Origin: Candidatus Gastranaerophilales bacterium
GTDB taxonomy: Bacteria; Cyanobacteriota; Vampirovibrionia; Gastranaerophilales; Gastranaerophilaceae
DNA: 59,621 nt
NCBI GenBank assembly: GCA_944325175.1
Contig: CALUYZ010000010.1
Span: 1-59,621 of the forward strand
Reading direction: 5' to 3'
The notes below the pieces were generated by a model. The model did not search any database. It saw only the letters and a list, made by a program, of their open reading frames with translations, and was not told where the DNA came from. Of the stretch, positions 25,989-34,118 are shown one piece after another. The position numbers and the translations under genes were made by a program. How positions within the stretch are numbered: position 1 is the first letter of the stretch; each line of letters opens with the position of its first letter.

Positions 25989-27428
25989 ATGAAAGTTATG
26001 AAAAAACTTCTTGCAGCAACAGTTGCACTTTGTGCTATTTCTTCAGTTGCTTTGGCAAAACCATGCGAATTGGAAAGCAAAACAGAAAGCTATGCACACC
26101 CCACACTTTTTAAATCACAAGCTCAAACACTTGTTGATTCAAAATCTGTGTATGTCACAGGCGGTAAAATTTTAAAATCAAAAAACAAAATTACCGTGGG
26201 CAACAAAGACAACGTTTACGTTAAATCTTGGGCAAAAGATGTTTTAGACATTATTAAAGACAGCCAGCTAAAATCAGGCTACACAACATCATTTAACCCA
26301 AAAGCTCCGACACTTCGTTCAGAAGTTGCAACAATTTTAGCTGAAGGCTTGAATGTTAAAACACCTGAAAGCTATAAACCTTATTCAGACATCAATGATG
26401 CTTACTGGGCAAAAGATTGGATTTATAAGGTAACTGAAAAAGACATCATGATAGGTTACCCCTCAGGTGTATTTAAACCCGATCAACCAATCACAAAAGC
26501 TGAAGTTTTTGCTACAGTAGCAAAATTAATCAATATTGACCACTCAGCAACAAAAGTTCCTGAATACAAAGGTCAAAAAATGCAATATATCCCTTCTTGG
26601 GCATATTCAGCAACAAACGAAGTTATAGCTTCAAACTTGCTTGATGCTGTTCCAAACACAAAACAAGTTATTGACAGTGAATATCTTTCAAAAGAACAAG
26701 TTGCATATTTAGTTGCTTCACTTAGAAAAAATTTATCTTCACTTCAAAGCGGTAAAGCAATTAAAGCAGGTGCAGTTGATGCTTGCGGTATTACAACCGT
26801 TAAAGTTAAATTGTTAGACAGACTTTCTGCAAAAACCTCAAATATAGGTGAATGGTTTACTGCAAAAACAACCGAAGAAGTTGTTCTAAACGGTACAATT
26901 TTCCCTGTTGGCTCGATTGTAAGAGGCGAAGTTATCGCTGTTCAAAGACCCGGAATTAAAGAACCCGGATATATTAAAGTACAATTCAAATATATTAAAA
27001 ACGGCGATAAGAAAGAATGTTTACCAAAACAAGTTGCCTCAGCTTCTGTTGATGATCTTAGAAATCCAAACTTCTTAGCAAGACTTGCAGGCGCACCGTT
27101 AACCATTGTTGGTCGTGCAGCAGGTGTTGTAGGCAGATCAGGCGGTGCTATTGTTAATGTTACAGGCAATGGCATTGAAGAAGTGGGCGATGAACTTGCA
27201 AACACTCTTGTTGAAACCTTTACGCTTCACCCCGGTCGTGGTGCTGCCAGCCTTGGAAATTCAGTAGTTACAATTCTTAAAGGCGCTTATGACATTACAA
27301 AAATCTGTGTGTCAGGTGTGTTTGGTGTAATTTATGAAGTTGGTGACGAACTTGTTTATGTAATTGTTCCTTCACTTTCTAATTCATCAAGCTTGAATCC
27401 TAACGAAGAACTTACTATTGTATTTTAA
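25989..27428 (+). CDS. S-layer homology (SLH) domain envelope protein
   Basis: The 479-residue secreted protein has a signal peptide (KKLLAATVALCAISSVALA). Three SLH modules follow: about 70-115 (KSWAKDVLDIIKDSQLKSGY), about 130-185 (YWAKDWIYKVTEKDIMIGYP) and about 200-250 (IPSWAYSATNEVIASNLL). SLH modules bind pyruvylated wall polymers and anchor envelope proteins. The C-terminal part is not an OprB-type porin barrel by eye and includes a Gly/Val-rich segment (about 360-400) that may be membrane-associated. It is monocistronic, with its own promoter and terminator. SLH proteins are typical of cyanobacteria-related and other envelope types. Confidence 0.88.
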   Translation: MKVMKKLLAATVALCAISSVALAKPCELESKTESYAHPTLFKSQAQTLVDSKSVYVTGGKILKSKNKITVGNKDNVYVKSWAKDVLDIIKDSQLKSGYTTSFNPKAPTLRSEVATILAEGLNVKTPESYKPYSDINDAYWAKDWIYKVTEKDIMIGYPSGVFKPDQPITKAEVFATVAKLINIDHSATKVPEYKGQKMQYIPSWAYSATNEVIASNLLDAVPNTKQVIDSEYLSKEQVAYLVASLRKNLSSLQSGKAIKAGAVDACGITTVKVKLLDRLSAKTSNIGEWFTAKTTEEVVLNGTIFPVGSIVRGEVIAVQRPGIKEPGYIKVQFKYIKNGDKKECLPKQVASASVDDLRNPNFLARLAGAPLTIVGRAAGVVGRSGGAIVNVTGNGIEEVGDELANTLVETFTLHPGRGAASLGNSVVTILKGAYDITKICVSGVFGVIYEVGDELVYVIVPSLSNSSSLNPNEELTIVF

Positions 27429-27444
27429 TTAGATTCAACAATTT

Positions 27445-27478
27445 AAAAAACCGCTCTTTAATCAAAGGGCGGTTTTTT
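27445..27478 (+). terminator. Rho-independent terminator after the SLH gene
   Basis: A stem of nine pairs (one G-T) with a four-base loop is flanked by A6 and T6 runs. It ends 50 bases after the SLH stop codon and separates this gene from infC. Confidence 0.9.
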
Positions 27479-27548
27479 ATTTTGACTGTTGCTCGTATTT
27501 TAATTTGATGCTACACTAAAAACAATAGTTATATAAGGAGAAAAAGCA

Positions 27549-28079
27549 ATAGTAAGAGAAGATAACAAGACCCGTGAACTTGTAAATGAAGGCATTAGGG
27601 CAAGAGAAGTCCGATTAATTGATAATGAAGGAGTAAATCACGGTACAATTCCTACATCAAAGGCACTTGAACTTGCAAAAGAAAAAGATTTAGATTTAGT
27701 AGTTGTTTCGCCAAACCAATCGCCTCCTGTGGCAAAAATTATAGATTGGGGTAAATATAAATATGAAACCGAAAAGCGCGCAAAAGAAGCAAGAAAGAAA
27801 CAGCATGTTGTTGAAATAAAAGAAGTAAAAATGCGCTATAAGATAGATACCCATGACTATGAAGTGAGAATGAAAGCTGCAAGAAAGTTTTTATCTCAAC
27901 AAAACAAAGTTAAATTGGTTGTTATGCTTAGAGGTCGTGAAATTCAACACAATAAACTTGCATTTGATCTTGCAAATAAATTTTTGGAAGATATTAAAGA
28001 CGCTAATCCTATTGTTGAAAAAATGCCTATGCTGGAAGGCAAAAATGTCGTTGCCATTTTAGCACCAAATACTAAGTAA
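27549..28079 (+). CDS. infC: Translation initiation factor IF-3, AUA start
   Basis: IF-3 prevents premature 50S joining and proofreads start codons. Read from ATA at 27549 the product is 176 residues, the normal length, and begins with the conserved VREDNKTRELVNEGIRAREV. An in-frame stop at 27534-27536 excludes any start further upstream, and only ATA is a near-cognate codon between that stop and the conserved N-terminus. An AAGGAG ribosome site lies eight bases before it. The next standard start is a GTG at 27729, which would delete the whole N-terminal domain. Non-AUG starts allow IF-3 to control its own synthesis. The usual rpmI and rplT genes do not follow. Confidence 0.95.
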   Translation: MVREDNKTRELVNEGIRAREVRLIDNEGVNHGTIPTSKALELAKEKDLDLVVVSPNQSPPVAKIIDWGKYKYETEKRAKEARKKQHVVEIKEVKMRYKIDTHDYEVRMKAARKFLSQQNKVKLVVMLRGREIQHNKLAFDLANKFLEDIKDANPIVEKMPMLEGKNVVAILAPNTK

Positions 28080-28105
28080 TTTCCGCTATATTTAAAGGAG
28101 AAACA

Positions 28106-28588
28106 ATGAGAGAAGAATTACTTTCTGTTATTGAAAGAAATAGCAGAATACCTTTGGACGAATTAGCCGTTATTTTAGGCGTTAGCAAAGAAGCAGTAAT
28201 TGACGAATTGGCTAAGCTTGAAAAAGAAGGCGTAATTTGCGGTTACCACACTTTAATTGATTGGGAAAAAACAAGTTCGGAAAAAGTTAATGCACTAATT
28301 GAAGTTAGGGTAACTCCCCAAAGAGGACAAGGTTTTGATAAAATTGCAGAAAGAATATATAACTATCCTGAAGTAAGGGCTGTGTACCTTATCTCAGGCG
28401 GATATGACCTTTTAGTTACCTTGGAAGAAAAATCTTTAAAAGAAATTTCCATGTTTGTAACCGATAAATTATCCACTCTTGATTCTGTTTTATCTACAGC
28501 AACTCACTTTATTTTAAAAAAATATAAAGACCATGGCACAATTTTGGGTAAAAAACACGTTGATGAAAGGGAAATTTTTACACCATGA
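28106..28588 (+). CDS. Lrp/AsnC-family transcriptional regulator
   Basis: The 160-residue protein has an N-terminal winged helix-turn-helix (about 5-50, SRIPLDELAVILGVSKEAV) and a C-terminal RAM ligand-binding domain (about 70-145) with VRAVYLISGGYDLLV. Such regulators sense amino acids and control their metabolism. Its stop overlaps the aminotransferase start by four bases (ATGA), so this pair is translationally coupled and the regulator probably governs its partner. It lies 26 bases after infC with its own AAAGGAG site. Confidence 0.92.
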   Translation: MREELLSVIERNSRIPLDELAVILGVSKEAVIDELAKLEKEGVICGYHTLIDWEKTSSEKVNALIEVRVTPQRGQGFDKIAERIYNYPEVRAVYLISGGYDLLVTLEEKSLKEISMFVTDKLSTLDSVLSTATHFILKKYKDHGTILGKKHVDEREIFTP

Positions 28589-29754
28589 CAAAACCTCTTT
28601 CAGATAAGGTATTAAGTCTTAAACCGTCAGGTATAAGAAAGTTTTTTGATATAGTTCATGAAATGAAAGATGCTATTTCTTTGGGTGTTGGCGAACCTGA
28701 TTTTGACACCCCATGGCATATTCGAGATGAAGGCATTTATGCCCTTGAAAAAGGGAAAACTTTTTATACTTCAAATGCAGGCTTGAAAGAACTCAGAGAA
28801 GAAATTTCAAAAAAGGTTGAAGAAACAAGAAATATTAAATACGATGCTGCATCTGAAATTTTAGTTACTGTTGGCGGCTCAGAAGCCATTGACGTTGGCT
28901 TGAGGGCAATAATCAACGAAGGCGATGAAGTCATTATTCCTGAGCCCTCTTATGTTTCATACACTCCTTGCGCTCTTTTGGCAGATGCAAAACCTGTTAT
29001 TATTCCACTCAAAGCGGAAAATGAATTCAGATTAACTCCAAATGAATTAAAAGCGGCAATTACCGATAAAACAAAGGCTCTAATTCTTCCATATCCAAAT
29101 AACCCGACAGGCGCTATTATGGAAAAGAAAGACCTGGAAGCAATCAGAGATATTATTGTTGAGCATGATTTATATGTTTTATCTGATGAAATATATTCTG
29201 CCTTAACATATAAAGAAAAACATTTTTCAATAGTTTCTCTTCCTGATATGAAGGAAAGAACAATTTTGATAGACGGCTTTTCAAAAGCTTATGCCATGAC
29301 AGGCTGGCGCTTAGGGTATGCATGCGCTCCAAAAGAAATTATTCGTCAAATGACAAAAATTCATCAATTTGCAATAATGTGTGCGCCTACAACAAGCCAA
29401 TATGCCGCAGTAGATGCCATTAAAAAAGGCGATAACGATATTAAACAAATGAGAAATGCATATAATCAAAGAAGGCGTTTTTTGATTGATTCTTTTAAAA
29501 AAATGGGCTTAGAATGTTTTGAGCCTTACGGCGCTTTTTATGTTTTTCCTTCAATTAAAGAATTTAATATGACAAGCGAAGAATTTGCAACAAAATTCTT
29601 GGAAGAAGAACATGTGGCAGCAATCCCCGGTAATGCTTTCGGAGATTCAGGCGAAGGTTATTTAAGAATTTCTTATGCATATTCCATGGAAAACCTTAAA
29701 GAAGCCATGATAAGGCTTGATAGGTTTATTAAAAAATTAAGACAAAAACAGTAA
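28585..29754 (+). CDS. Class I/II PLP-dependent aminotransferase
   Basis: The 389-residue enzyme has the fold type I features: VGEPDFDTP near the N-terminus, PNNPTGAIM, SDEIYSALTY and DGFSKAYAMTGWRLGY, where the Lys forms the Schiff base with pyridoxal phosphate. The closest type is the aspartate/alanine/aromatic aminotransferase group (subgroup Igamma). The exact amino acid is unknown. Coupling to an Lrp regulator suggests amino-acid catabolism, which could supply 2-oxoacids to the ferredoxin-dependent oxidoreductase in this window. Confidence 0.94.
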   Translation: MTKPLSDKVLSLKPSGIRKFFDIVHEMKDAISLGVGEPDFDTPWHIRDEGIYALEKGKTFYTSNAGLKELREEISKKVEETRNIKYDAASEILVTVGGSEAIDVGLRAIINEGDEVIIPEPSYVSYTPCALLADAKPVIIPLKAENEFRLTPNELKAAITDKTKALILPYPNNPTGAIMEKKDLEAIRDIIVEHDLYVLSDEIYSALTYKEKHFSIVSLPDMKERTILIDGFSKAYAMTGWRLGYACAPKEIIRQMTKIHQFAIMCAPTTSQYAAVDAIKKGDNDIKQMRNAYNQRRRFLIDSFKKMGLECFEPYGAFYVFPSIKEFNMTSEEFATKFLEEEHVAAIPGNAFGDSGEGYLRISYAYSMENLKEAMIRLDRFIKKLRQKQ

Positions 29755-29850
29755 TTTTTGCTTAAAAAAGCACACCCCCTGTTTTTGCTAACTTGATTTT
29801 TCACTCTAATAACTGTGAAATAAATGCAAATTTGTTTTTTTTATGACATT

Positions 29851-30101
29851 TTGCAGATATTTCACCAATCATTCCCATATTTAATTATCTTTTCATCAGC
29901 ATTTTTCTTATACATTAAAATTTTATCGAATTTAAAAAAACTAAAAATTGTGTAAAATCCATTTTTCCTTTCCCTTGCCATTTTTCAACCTTTTGTATCC
30001 GCATTTTAAACGTTTTAAATCATTAACTCCTCAAACAAATATTAACTGTAATTTTTATAATTTATGAATTAGTAAATTTCATCTTTTTTAAATATTAAAT
30101 T
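29851..30101. repeat. Direct repeat copy 1 (about 250 bp)
   Basis: This copy starts TTGCAGATATTTCACCAATC. It is the most divergent of three adjacent head-to-tail copies and carries several small indels. The bases before it (29755-29850) contain nothing I can support. Confidence 0.85.
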
Positions 30102-30349
30102 TTGCAGATGTTTCACCAATTATTCCAATATTTAATTATCTTTTCATCAGCATTTTTATTCTATATTGAAATTTTATCGAATTTAAAAAACTAAAAATTG
30201 TAAAATCCATTTTTCCTTTCCCTTGCCATTTTTCAACCTTTTGTATCCGTATTTTAAACGTTTTAAGTCATTAACTCCTCAAACAAATATTAACTGTAAT
30301 TTTTATAATTTATGAATTAGTAAATTTCATCTTTTTTAAATATTAAATT
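30102..30349. repeat. Direct repeat copy 2 (248 bp)
   Basis: The full-length middle copy is very close to copy 1 and includes the palindrome TTTTAAACGTTTTAA. On the minus strand it carries a 24-codon ORF (30136-30210, starting MDFTIFSFLNSIKF) after an AAAGG site. The ORF is broken in copy 1 and lacks its start context in copy 3, so its coding status is doubtful. Confidence 0.85.
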
Positions 30350-30455
30350 TTGCAGATGTTTCACCAATCATTCCAATATTTAATTATCTTTTCATCAGCA
30401 TTTTTATTCTATATTGAAATTTTATCGAATTTAAAAAACCAAAAATTGTAAAATC
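30350..30455. repeat. Direct repeat copy 3 (truncated, about 106 bp)
   Basis: The third copy is identical or nearly so to the first part of copy 2, then departs at about 30455. The remaining 200 bases to the next gene (30456-30654) are AT-rich and hold no feature I recognise. Confidence 0.8.
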
Positions 30456-30654
30456 TAATTTTGCATTTTTTGCTTTCATCTGCGTTTTTTTATATTTTAA
30501 CCCTGTCTTTTATTTATTCTGGCTTGTATCATATATCAGTTTTTAAATACAATGCAAAATTACCGCCGTTTTTAGCCGCCTTGAAATTTTAGCCCGTGAT
30601 TACTTTTTAATTTTAAAAACTGCAAATTTAAAATTTTTTGTTGAGTTATCAAAG

Positions 30655-31257
30655 CTAAAAATTTACAGCATCAATTTTTTCTTTTAATCTTAAAATGGGA
30701 TAATACTCGCTTGCAAAGCGAAGGCTTTCATCAATAATTTCTTTCGCTTTTTTTATATTATTTTCTTCAAGATAAAGACAAGCATCTATATAGTGAATTT
30801 CTGCATCATAATAACAAATTTGTTTTGCTATATCTGCAAAATAATGCACTGCTTTATTTTGATTATTGGCATTTAATACTCGGGCAATAAATTTTGGAGT
30901 TTCAAGGTTTGAATTTGTAAAAAATCTGTATTCGTCTATAACCTTTTGAGCCCAAAGAAAAAGCCCGTTTTCAATTAAAAGGTTAATATAAACTTCTAAA
31001 AACGCCCTTACTTGAAAGTATTTTGGCTGTTTTTTAGGTTTGTTTTCAATAATATCCAAAATTATAAGCCCAAAATTTGATGCGGGACAATTATTTTCTT
31101 TTAGCTTGAAATATTTTCTTGCATCTTTTAAATTTTGAATTAATAGTGAACAAAGCCCTGCTTCATAATATAAACCGTTTGGCACAAAAATTTCTCTAGC
31201 GCTCAAATAATCTTTGTTATAAAACAATTCTACAGCACTTTTTATTTTGTCATTCAC
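30655..31257 (-). CDS. TPR-like helical protein of unknown function
   Basis: The 200 residues form paired helices (KSAVELFYNKDYLSAREIF, AEIHYIDACLYLEENNIKKA) in the style of degenerate tetratricopeptide repeats. There is no signal peptide. It lies 15 bases after the secreted TPR protein on the same strand, so the two probably form an operon. No enzymatic motif is seen; a scaffolding role is plausible but not shown. Confidence 0.7.
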   Translation of the reverse strand: MNDKIKSAVELFYNKDYLSAREIFVPNGLYYEAGLCSLLIQNLKDARKYFKLKENNCPASNFGLIILDIIENKPKKQPKYFQVRAFLEVYINLLIENGLFLWAQKVIDEYRFFTNSNLETPKFIARVLNANNQNKAVHYFADIAKQICYYDAEIHYIDACLYLEENNIKKAKEIIDESLRFASEYYPILRLKEKIDAVNF

Positions 31258-31272
31258 GTTTTAATGTCTTTG

Positions 31273-32094
31273 TTATTTGTCGTTATTAGAGAAATTGAAC
31301 CCGGGAAGCATTTGATTCATCATATAAGCTTGCACGAATTCTTTGCTTATATTTGAATTGCTGCCGCCATTTTGGCTCATTGCGCTTATCATTGGAATAA
31401 AATTCATCATATTATTGTTATTGTTGTTGTTTCCAAACATTGCATTAATTTGAGCTATTTCAGAATTCATTGCGCCAAATTGACCAAAGTTTCCCATATT
31501 GGATAAGGGGTTAATTCCCAGTTTAGATAGGGTTCTAACCGCATCAGCTATCTCTTTATCAGTTGGCTGGTCGTTTTGGTTAATATATTTAAGATTGCCT
31601 TCTGACGGTTGAACATCATTATTAATTTCTTGTTTTGTTCTTTCTATGGCTTGATTTTCAAGTTTTGTTTTTACATCATTGTGCATAAATTCATTTGATT
31701 TAATGAATTTTGTTATATCGCTTTCATCAAGGTTTGCATCGCACATTGTGGCATCATCAATGCAATTTATAGCTTGAGTTGCATAATCTATTAAAACTCT
31801 GTTTGAACTTATATTTCTTGCAGATTCATACGCTTCCCTTGCTTTATCGGGCAATCCTAACTGTGAATATGAAATTGCCTTGTAGTAATAAACAATGTCA
31901 GACGGTCTGCCTTTTTGAATTATATAATCCATATCTTGAATACAACCTGTGTAATTTTTATGTTTATATTTGCTTATCGCTTGATAGACAAAGCTTGTAG
32001 GCACTTGAACATTTTTGTTTGCCGCAAATGCAATGCCTGTGGATAATACAATTCCTGAAATTATTAAACCTGAAATTAATGATTTTAAGTTCAT
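31273..32094 (-). CDS. Secreted TPR protein with Asn-rich low-complexity region
   Basis: The 273-residue protein has a signal peptide (ISGLIISGIVLSTGIAFA) and TPR-like helices about residues 35-115 (AISKYKHKNYTGCIQDMDYI, KAISYSQLGLPDKAREAYESA). The C-terminal third is low complexity, with a run of Asn at about 222-228 and many Met, Gly and Asn residues. The mixture of a TPR module and a disordered tail suggests an envelope interaction protein. Two Cys residues (CIDDATMC) near the centre may form a disulfide. A GGGG-type ribosome site precedes the ATG. Confidence 0.75.
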   Translation of the reverse strand: MNLKSLISGLIISGIVLSTGIAFAANKNVQVPTSFVYQAISKYKHKNYTGCIQDMDYIIQKGRPSDIVYYYKAISYSQLGLPDKAREAYESARNISSNRVLIDYATQAINCIDDATMCDANLDESDITKFIKSNEFMHNDVKTKLENQAIERTKQEINNDVQPSEGNLKYINQNDQPTDKEIADAVRTLSKLGINPLSNMGNFGQFGAMNSEIAQINAMFGNNNNNNNMMNFIPMISAMSQNGGSNSNISKEFVQAYMMNQMLPGFNFSNNDK

Positions 32095-32291
32095 TTTTAA
32101 CCCCTATCAATTAGAAGATATACTTATTTTATAATGTTTTTAAGTAAAATTGCAATGATTTTACAATAAAATTATACCCCTTCTTTTTAATTTATCTCTA
32201 ATCCGTATATATGATTTGCATTTCAACATTTAATTATACAATTAATTTAGTAATTTATTTTTTGTTATTGAATTTGTAGAGTATTTTTTGT

Positions 32292-32510
32292 ATGAAAATT
32301 AAAATTAAAGAAACTGCAAAAAAACAAAAGGGCTACTCTCTATATCGCCTGGCAATAGTTTTAAACATGCCCCAGCAAACAATTTATTCCTGGGCAAACG
32401 GCAGAACACAACCTTCTTATGAAAACATGGACAAACTATGCGAAGTCTTAGACTGTTCAATCGGCGACCTTTTAGAAGCCGAACCCGTCCAAAGAAAACT
32501 TTTTTCATAA
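32292..32510 (+). CDS. Xre-family helix-turn-helix regulator
   Basis: The 72-residue protein is a single Cro/C1-type domain: KGYSLYRLAIVLNMPQQTIY is the HTH, and NMDKLCEVLDCSIGDLLE is the typical C-terminal helix. This minimal form usually dimerises and represses a nearby promoter. There is no recognisable ribosome site; the ATG follows a TAGAGT by eight bases, which might be another short-leader start. It lies between the divergent TPR gene and tRNA-Gly. Confidence 0.88.
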   Translation: MKIKIKETAKKQKGYSLYRLAIVLNMPQQTIYSWANGRTQPSYENMDKLCEVLDCSIGDLLEAEPVQRKLFS

Positions 32511-32579
32511 ATCACATCAATTTTAAATTTATTCCTTGAAAAATTTTCTTTTTTTAAATAAAATAATGCTAACAACTTT

Positions 32580-32652
32580 GCGGACGTAACTCAACTGGTA
32601 GAGTCCCTGCCTTCCAAGCAGGTTGTTGCGAGTTCGAGCCTCGTCGTCCGCT
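32580..32652 (+). tRNA. tRNA-Gly (anticodon TCC)
   Basis: The 73-base cloverleaf has an acceptor stem GCGGACG pairing with CGTCCGC, a D-arm with AACTGGTAGAG, an anticodon loop CTTCCAA giving TCC, and the T-arm GAGTTCGAGCC. The discriminator base is T at 32652, and CCA is not encoded. It reads Gly GGA and GGG codons by wobble. Confidence 0.97.
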
Positions 32653-32657
32653 AATTA

Positions 32658-32684
32658 AAAAGAACCCTAATAAAAGGGTTCTTT
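32658..32684 (+). terminator. Rho-independent terminator after tRNA-Gly
   Basis: AAAGAACCCT and AGGGTTCTTT form a stem with a short AT loop followed by T residues, six bases past the tRNA. It is also in the convergent position for hsdM and could work in both directions. Confidence 0.85.
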
Positions 32685-34118
32685 TTATATATCAAGTTTT
32701 TTAAATGAATTAAGCGCAATTTCAAGGTTTTCTATAATTTCTTTTTTAAGTTCATCCGGTTCCGGTAAATTTTCTAAATCTTCTAAACTTTCATCTTTTA
32801 ACCAAGTTATATCAAGGTTTGTTTTGTCTCTTTTAATTATTTCATCATAACTAAATTTTTTAAATCTTTCGCTTTCTGTTCTTTTTGAAATGTCATCTTT
32901 TTTGTAACATTCAACAAAATCTTTTAGGTGTTCATCATTCAGGGAATTTGTTACAAGTGTTAAATTAATGTTTGTTCTAAAATCATAAACCCAAACATCG
33001 TTTGTTCTGTGGCCGTCTTCAAGCGGTGATAATTTATCAAAGAAAATAACATTTGCTTTAACTCCTTGTGCATAAAAAATGCCTGTGGGAAGTCTTAAAA
33101 TTGTGTGCAAATTAAAATCTTTTAAAAGTTTTATTCTGACTTTTTCACCTGCGCCGCCTTCAAATAAAACATTATCTGGAACAACAACAGCTGCTCTTCC
33201 ACCCATATTTAAAACGGTCATTATATGCTGCAAAAAGTTTATTTGTTTGTTTGATGTGGTTGCCGTGAAATCGTCTCTTTGATATTCTTCACTTTCAGAC
33301 TTAACAGAACCGTCTTCCCCCATAATTTTTGTTGAAGATTTTTTGCCAAATGGCGGGTTTGTTAAAACCATATTATAGCGTTTTATTCCTGCAGATAAAA
33401 GCGAATCGCCCTGTTTAACGGGGCTTTCACCATTGCCTATGCCATGCAAATAAAGGTTCATAGCGCAAAGGCTTACAACAAGCGGTGAAATGTCAACACC
33501 AAAAAGCTTTTCTTCTCTTAAGGCTTTTAATTTTTCTTTGTCTTTGGTTTGTTTTTTCATATAACTATAAGCTTCAAGCAAAAAGCCCCCTGTGCCACAA
33601 GCAGGGTCTAAAATTGTATCATCGGGGGTTGGTTTCATAACTTCTACAATGGCTTTAATTAAAGGCCTTGGTGTGAAATATTGCCCTGCGCCCGCTTTTG
33701 TTTCGGTTGCATTTTTTTGTAAAAGTCCTTCATAAATTGCCCCCTTAACATCAACATCAAGTCCCATCCAAGTTTGTTCATCAACCATGGAAATAAGCTT
33801 TTTTAATTTTGCAGGCTCTGCAATTTTATTTTGCGCTTTTGAATATATTGTGCCAACAATTCCGCTTGTTTTAGATAAGTCTTCCAAAGCTTTATTGTAC
33901 CTTTGTTCAAGTTCAGCCCCGTCAAGGCTTTTTAAATTTTTCCATTGATATTTTACAGGAATTAATGACTTTTGGTTTAATATTTTTGTGCACTCATCAT
34001 CCATTTTTAAAAATAATAAATATGTAAGCTGTGCAACATAATCTGTATATGCAACACCACTATCTTTCAAAATAGTCGCATAGTTCCAAACTTTTGTTAT
34101 TAAATTATTTTCTGTCAT
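32685..34118 (-). CDS. hsdM: Type I restriction-modification DNA methyltransferase subunit
   Basis: HsdM methylates adenine at N6 in the sequence read by HsdS. The chosen start at 34118 (MTENNLITKVWNYA, 477 residues) has an AGGAAAG ribosome site at nine-base spacing; an upstream start at 34202 would only add residues encoded inside hsdS. The SAM-binding motif LDPACGTGGFL and catalytic NPPFGKKSS are intact, and an N-terminal helical HsdM_N domain covers about residues 1-130. It overlaps hsdS by 14 bases and is the last gene of the operon, convergent with tRNA-Gly. Confidence 0.96.
   Translation of the reverse strand: MTENNLITKVWNYATILKDSGVAYTDYVAQLTYLLFLKMDDECTKILNQKSLIPVKYQWKNLKSLDGAELEQRYNKALEDLSKTSGIVGTIYSKAQNKIAEPAKLKKLISMVDEQTWMGLDVDVKGAIYEGLLQKNATETKAGAGQYFTPRPLIKAIVEVMKPTPDDTILDPACGTGGFLLEAYSYMKKQTKDKEKLKALREEKLFGVDISPLVVSLCAMNLYLHGIGNGESPVKQGDSLLSAGIKRYNMVLTNPPFGKKSSTKIMGEDGSVKSESEEYQRDDFTATTSNKQINFLQHIMTVLNMGGRAAVVVPDNVLFEGGAGEKVRIKLLKDFNLHTILRLPTGIFYAQGVKANVIFFDKLSPLEDGHRTNDVWVYDFRTNINLTLVTNSLNDEHLKDFVECYKKDDISKRTESERFKKFSYDEIIKRDKTNLDITWLKDESLEDLENLPEPDELKKEIIENLEIALNSFKKLDI

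Noticed and set aside
29851..30455. Possible CRISPR array
   Set aside because: The repeats are about 250 bases long and adjacent, without short repeats and variable spacers, and no cas genes are present.
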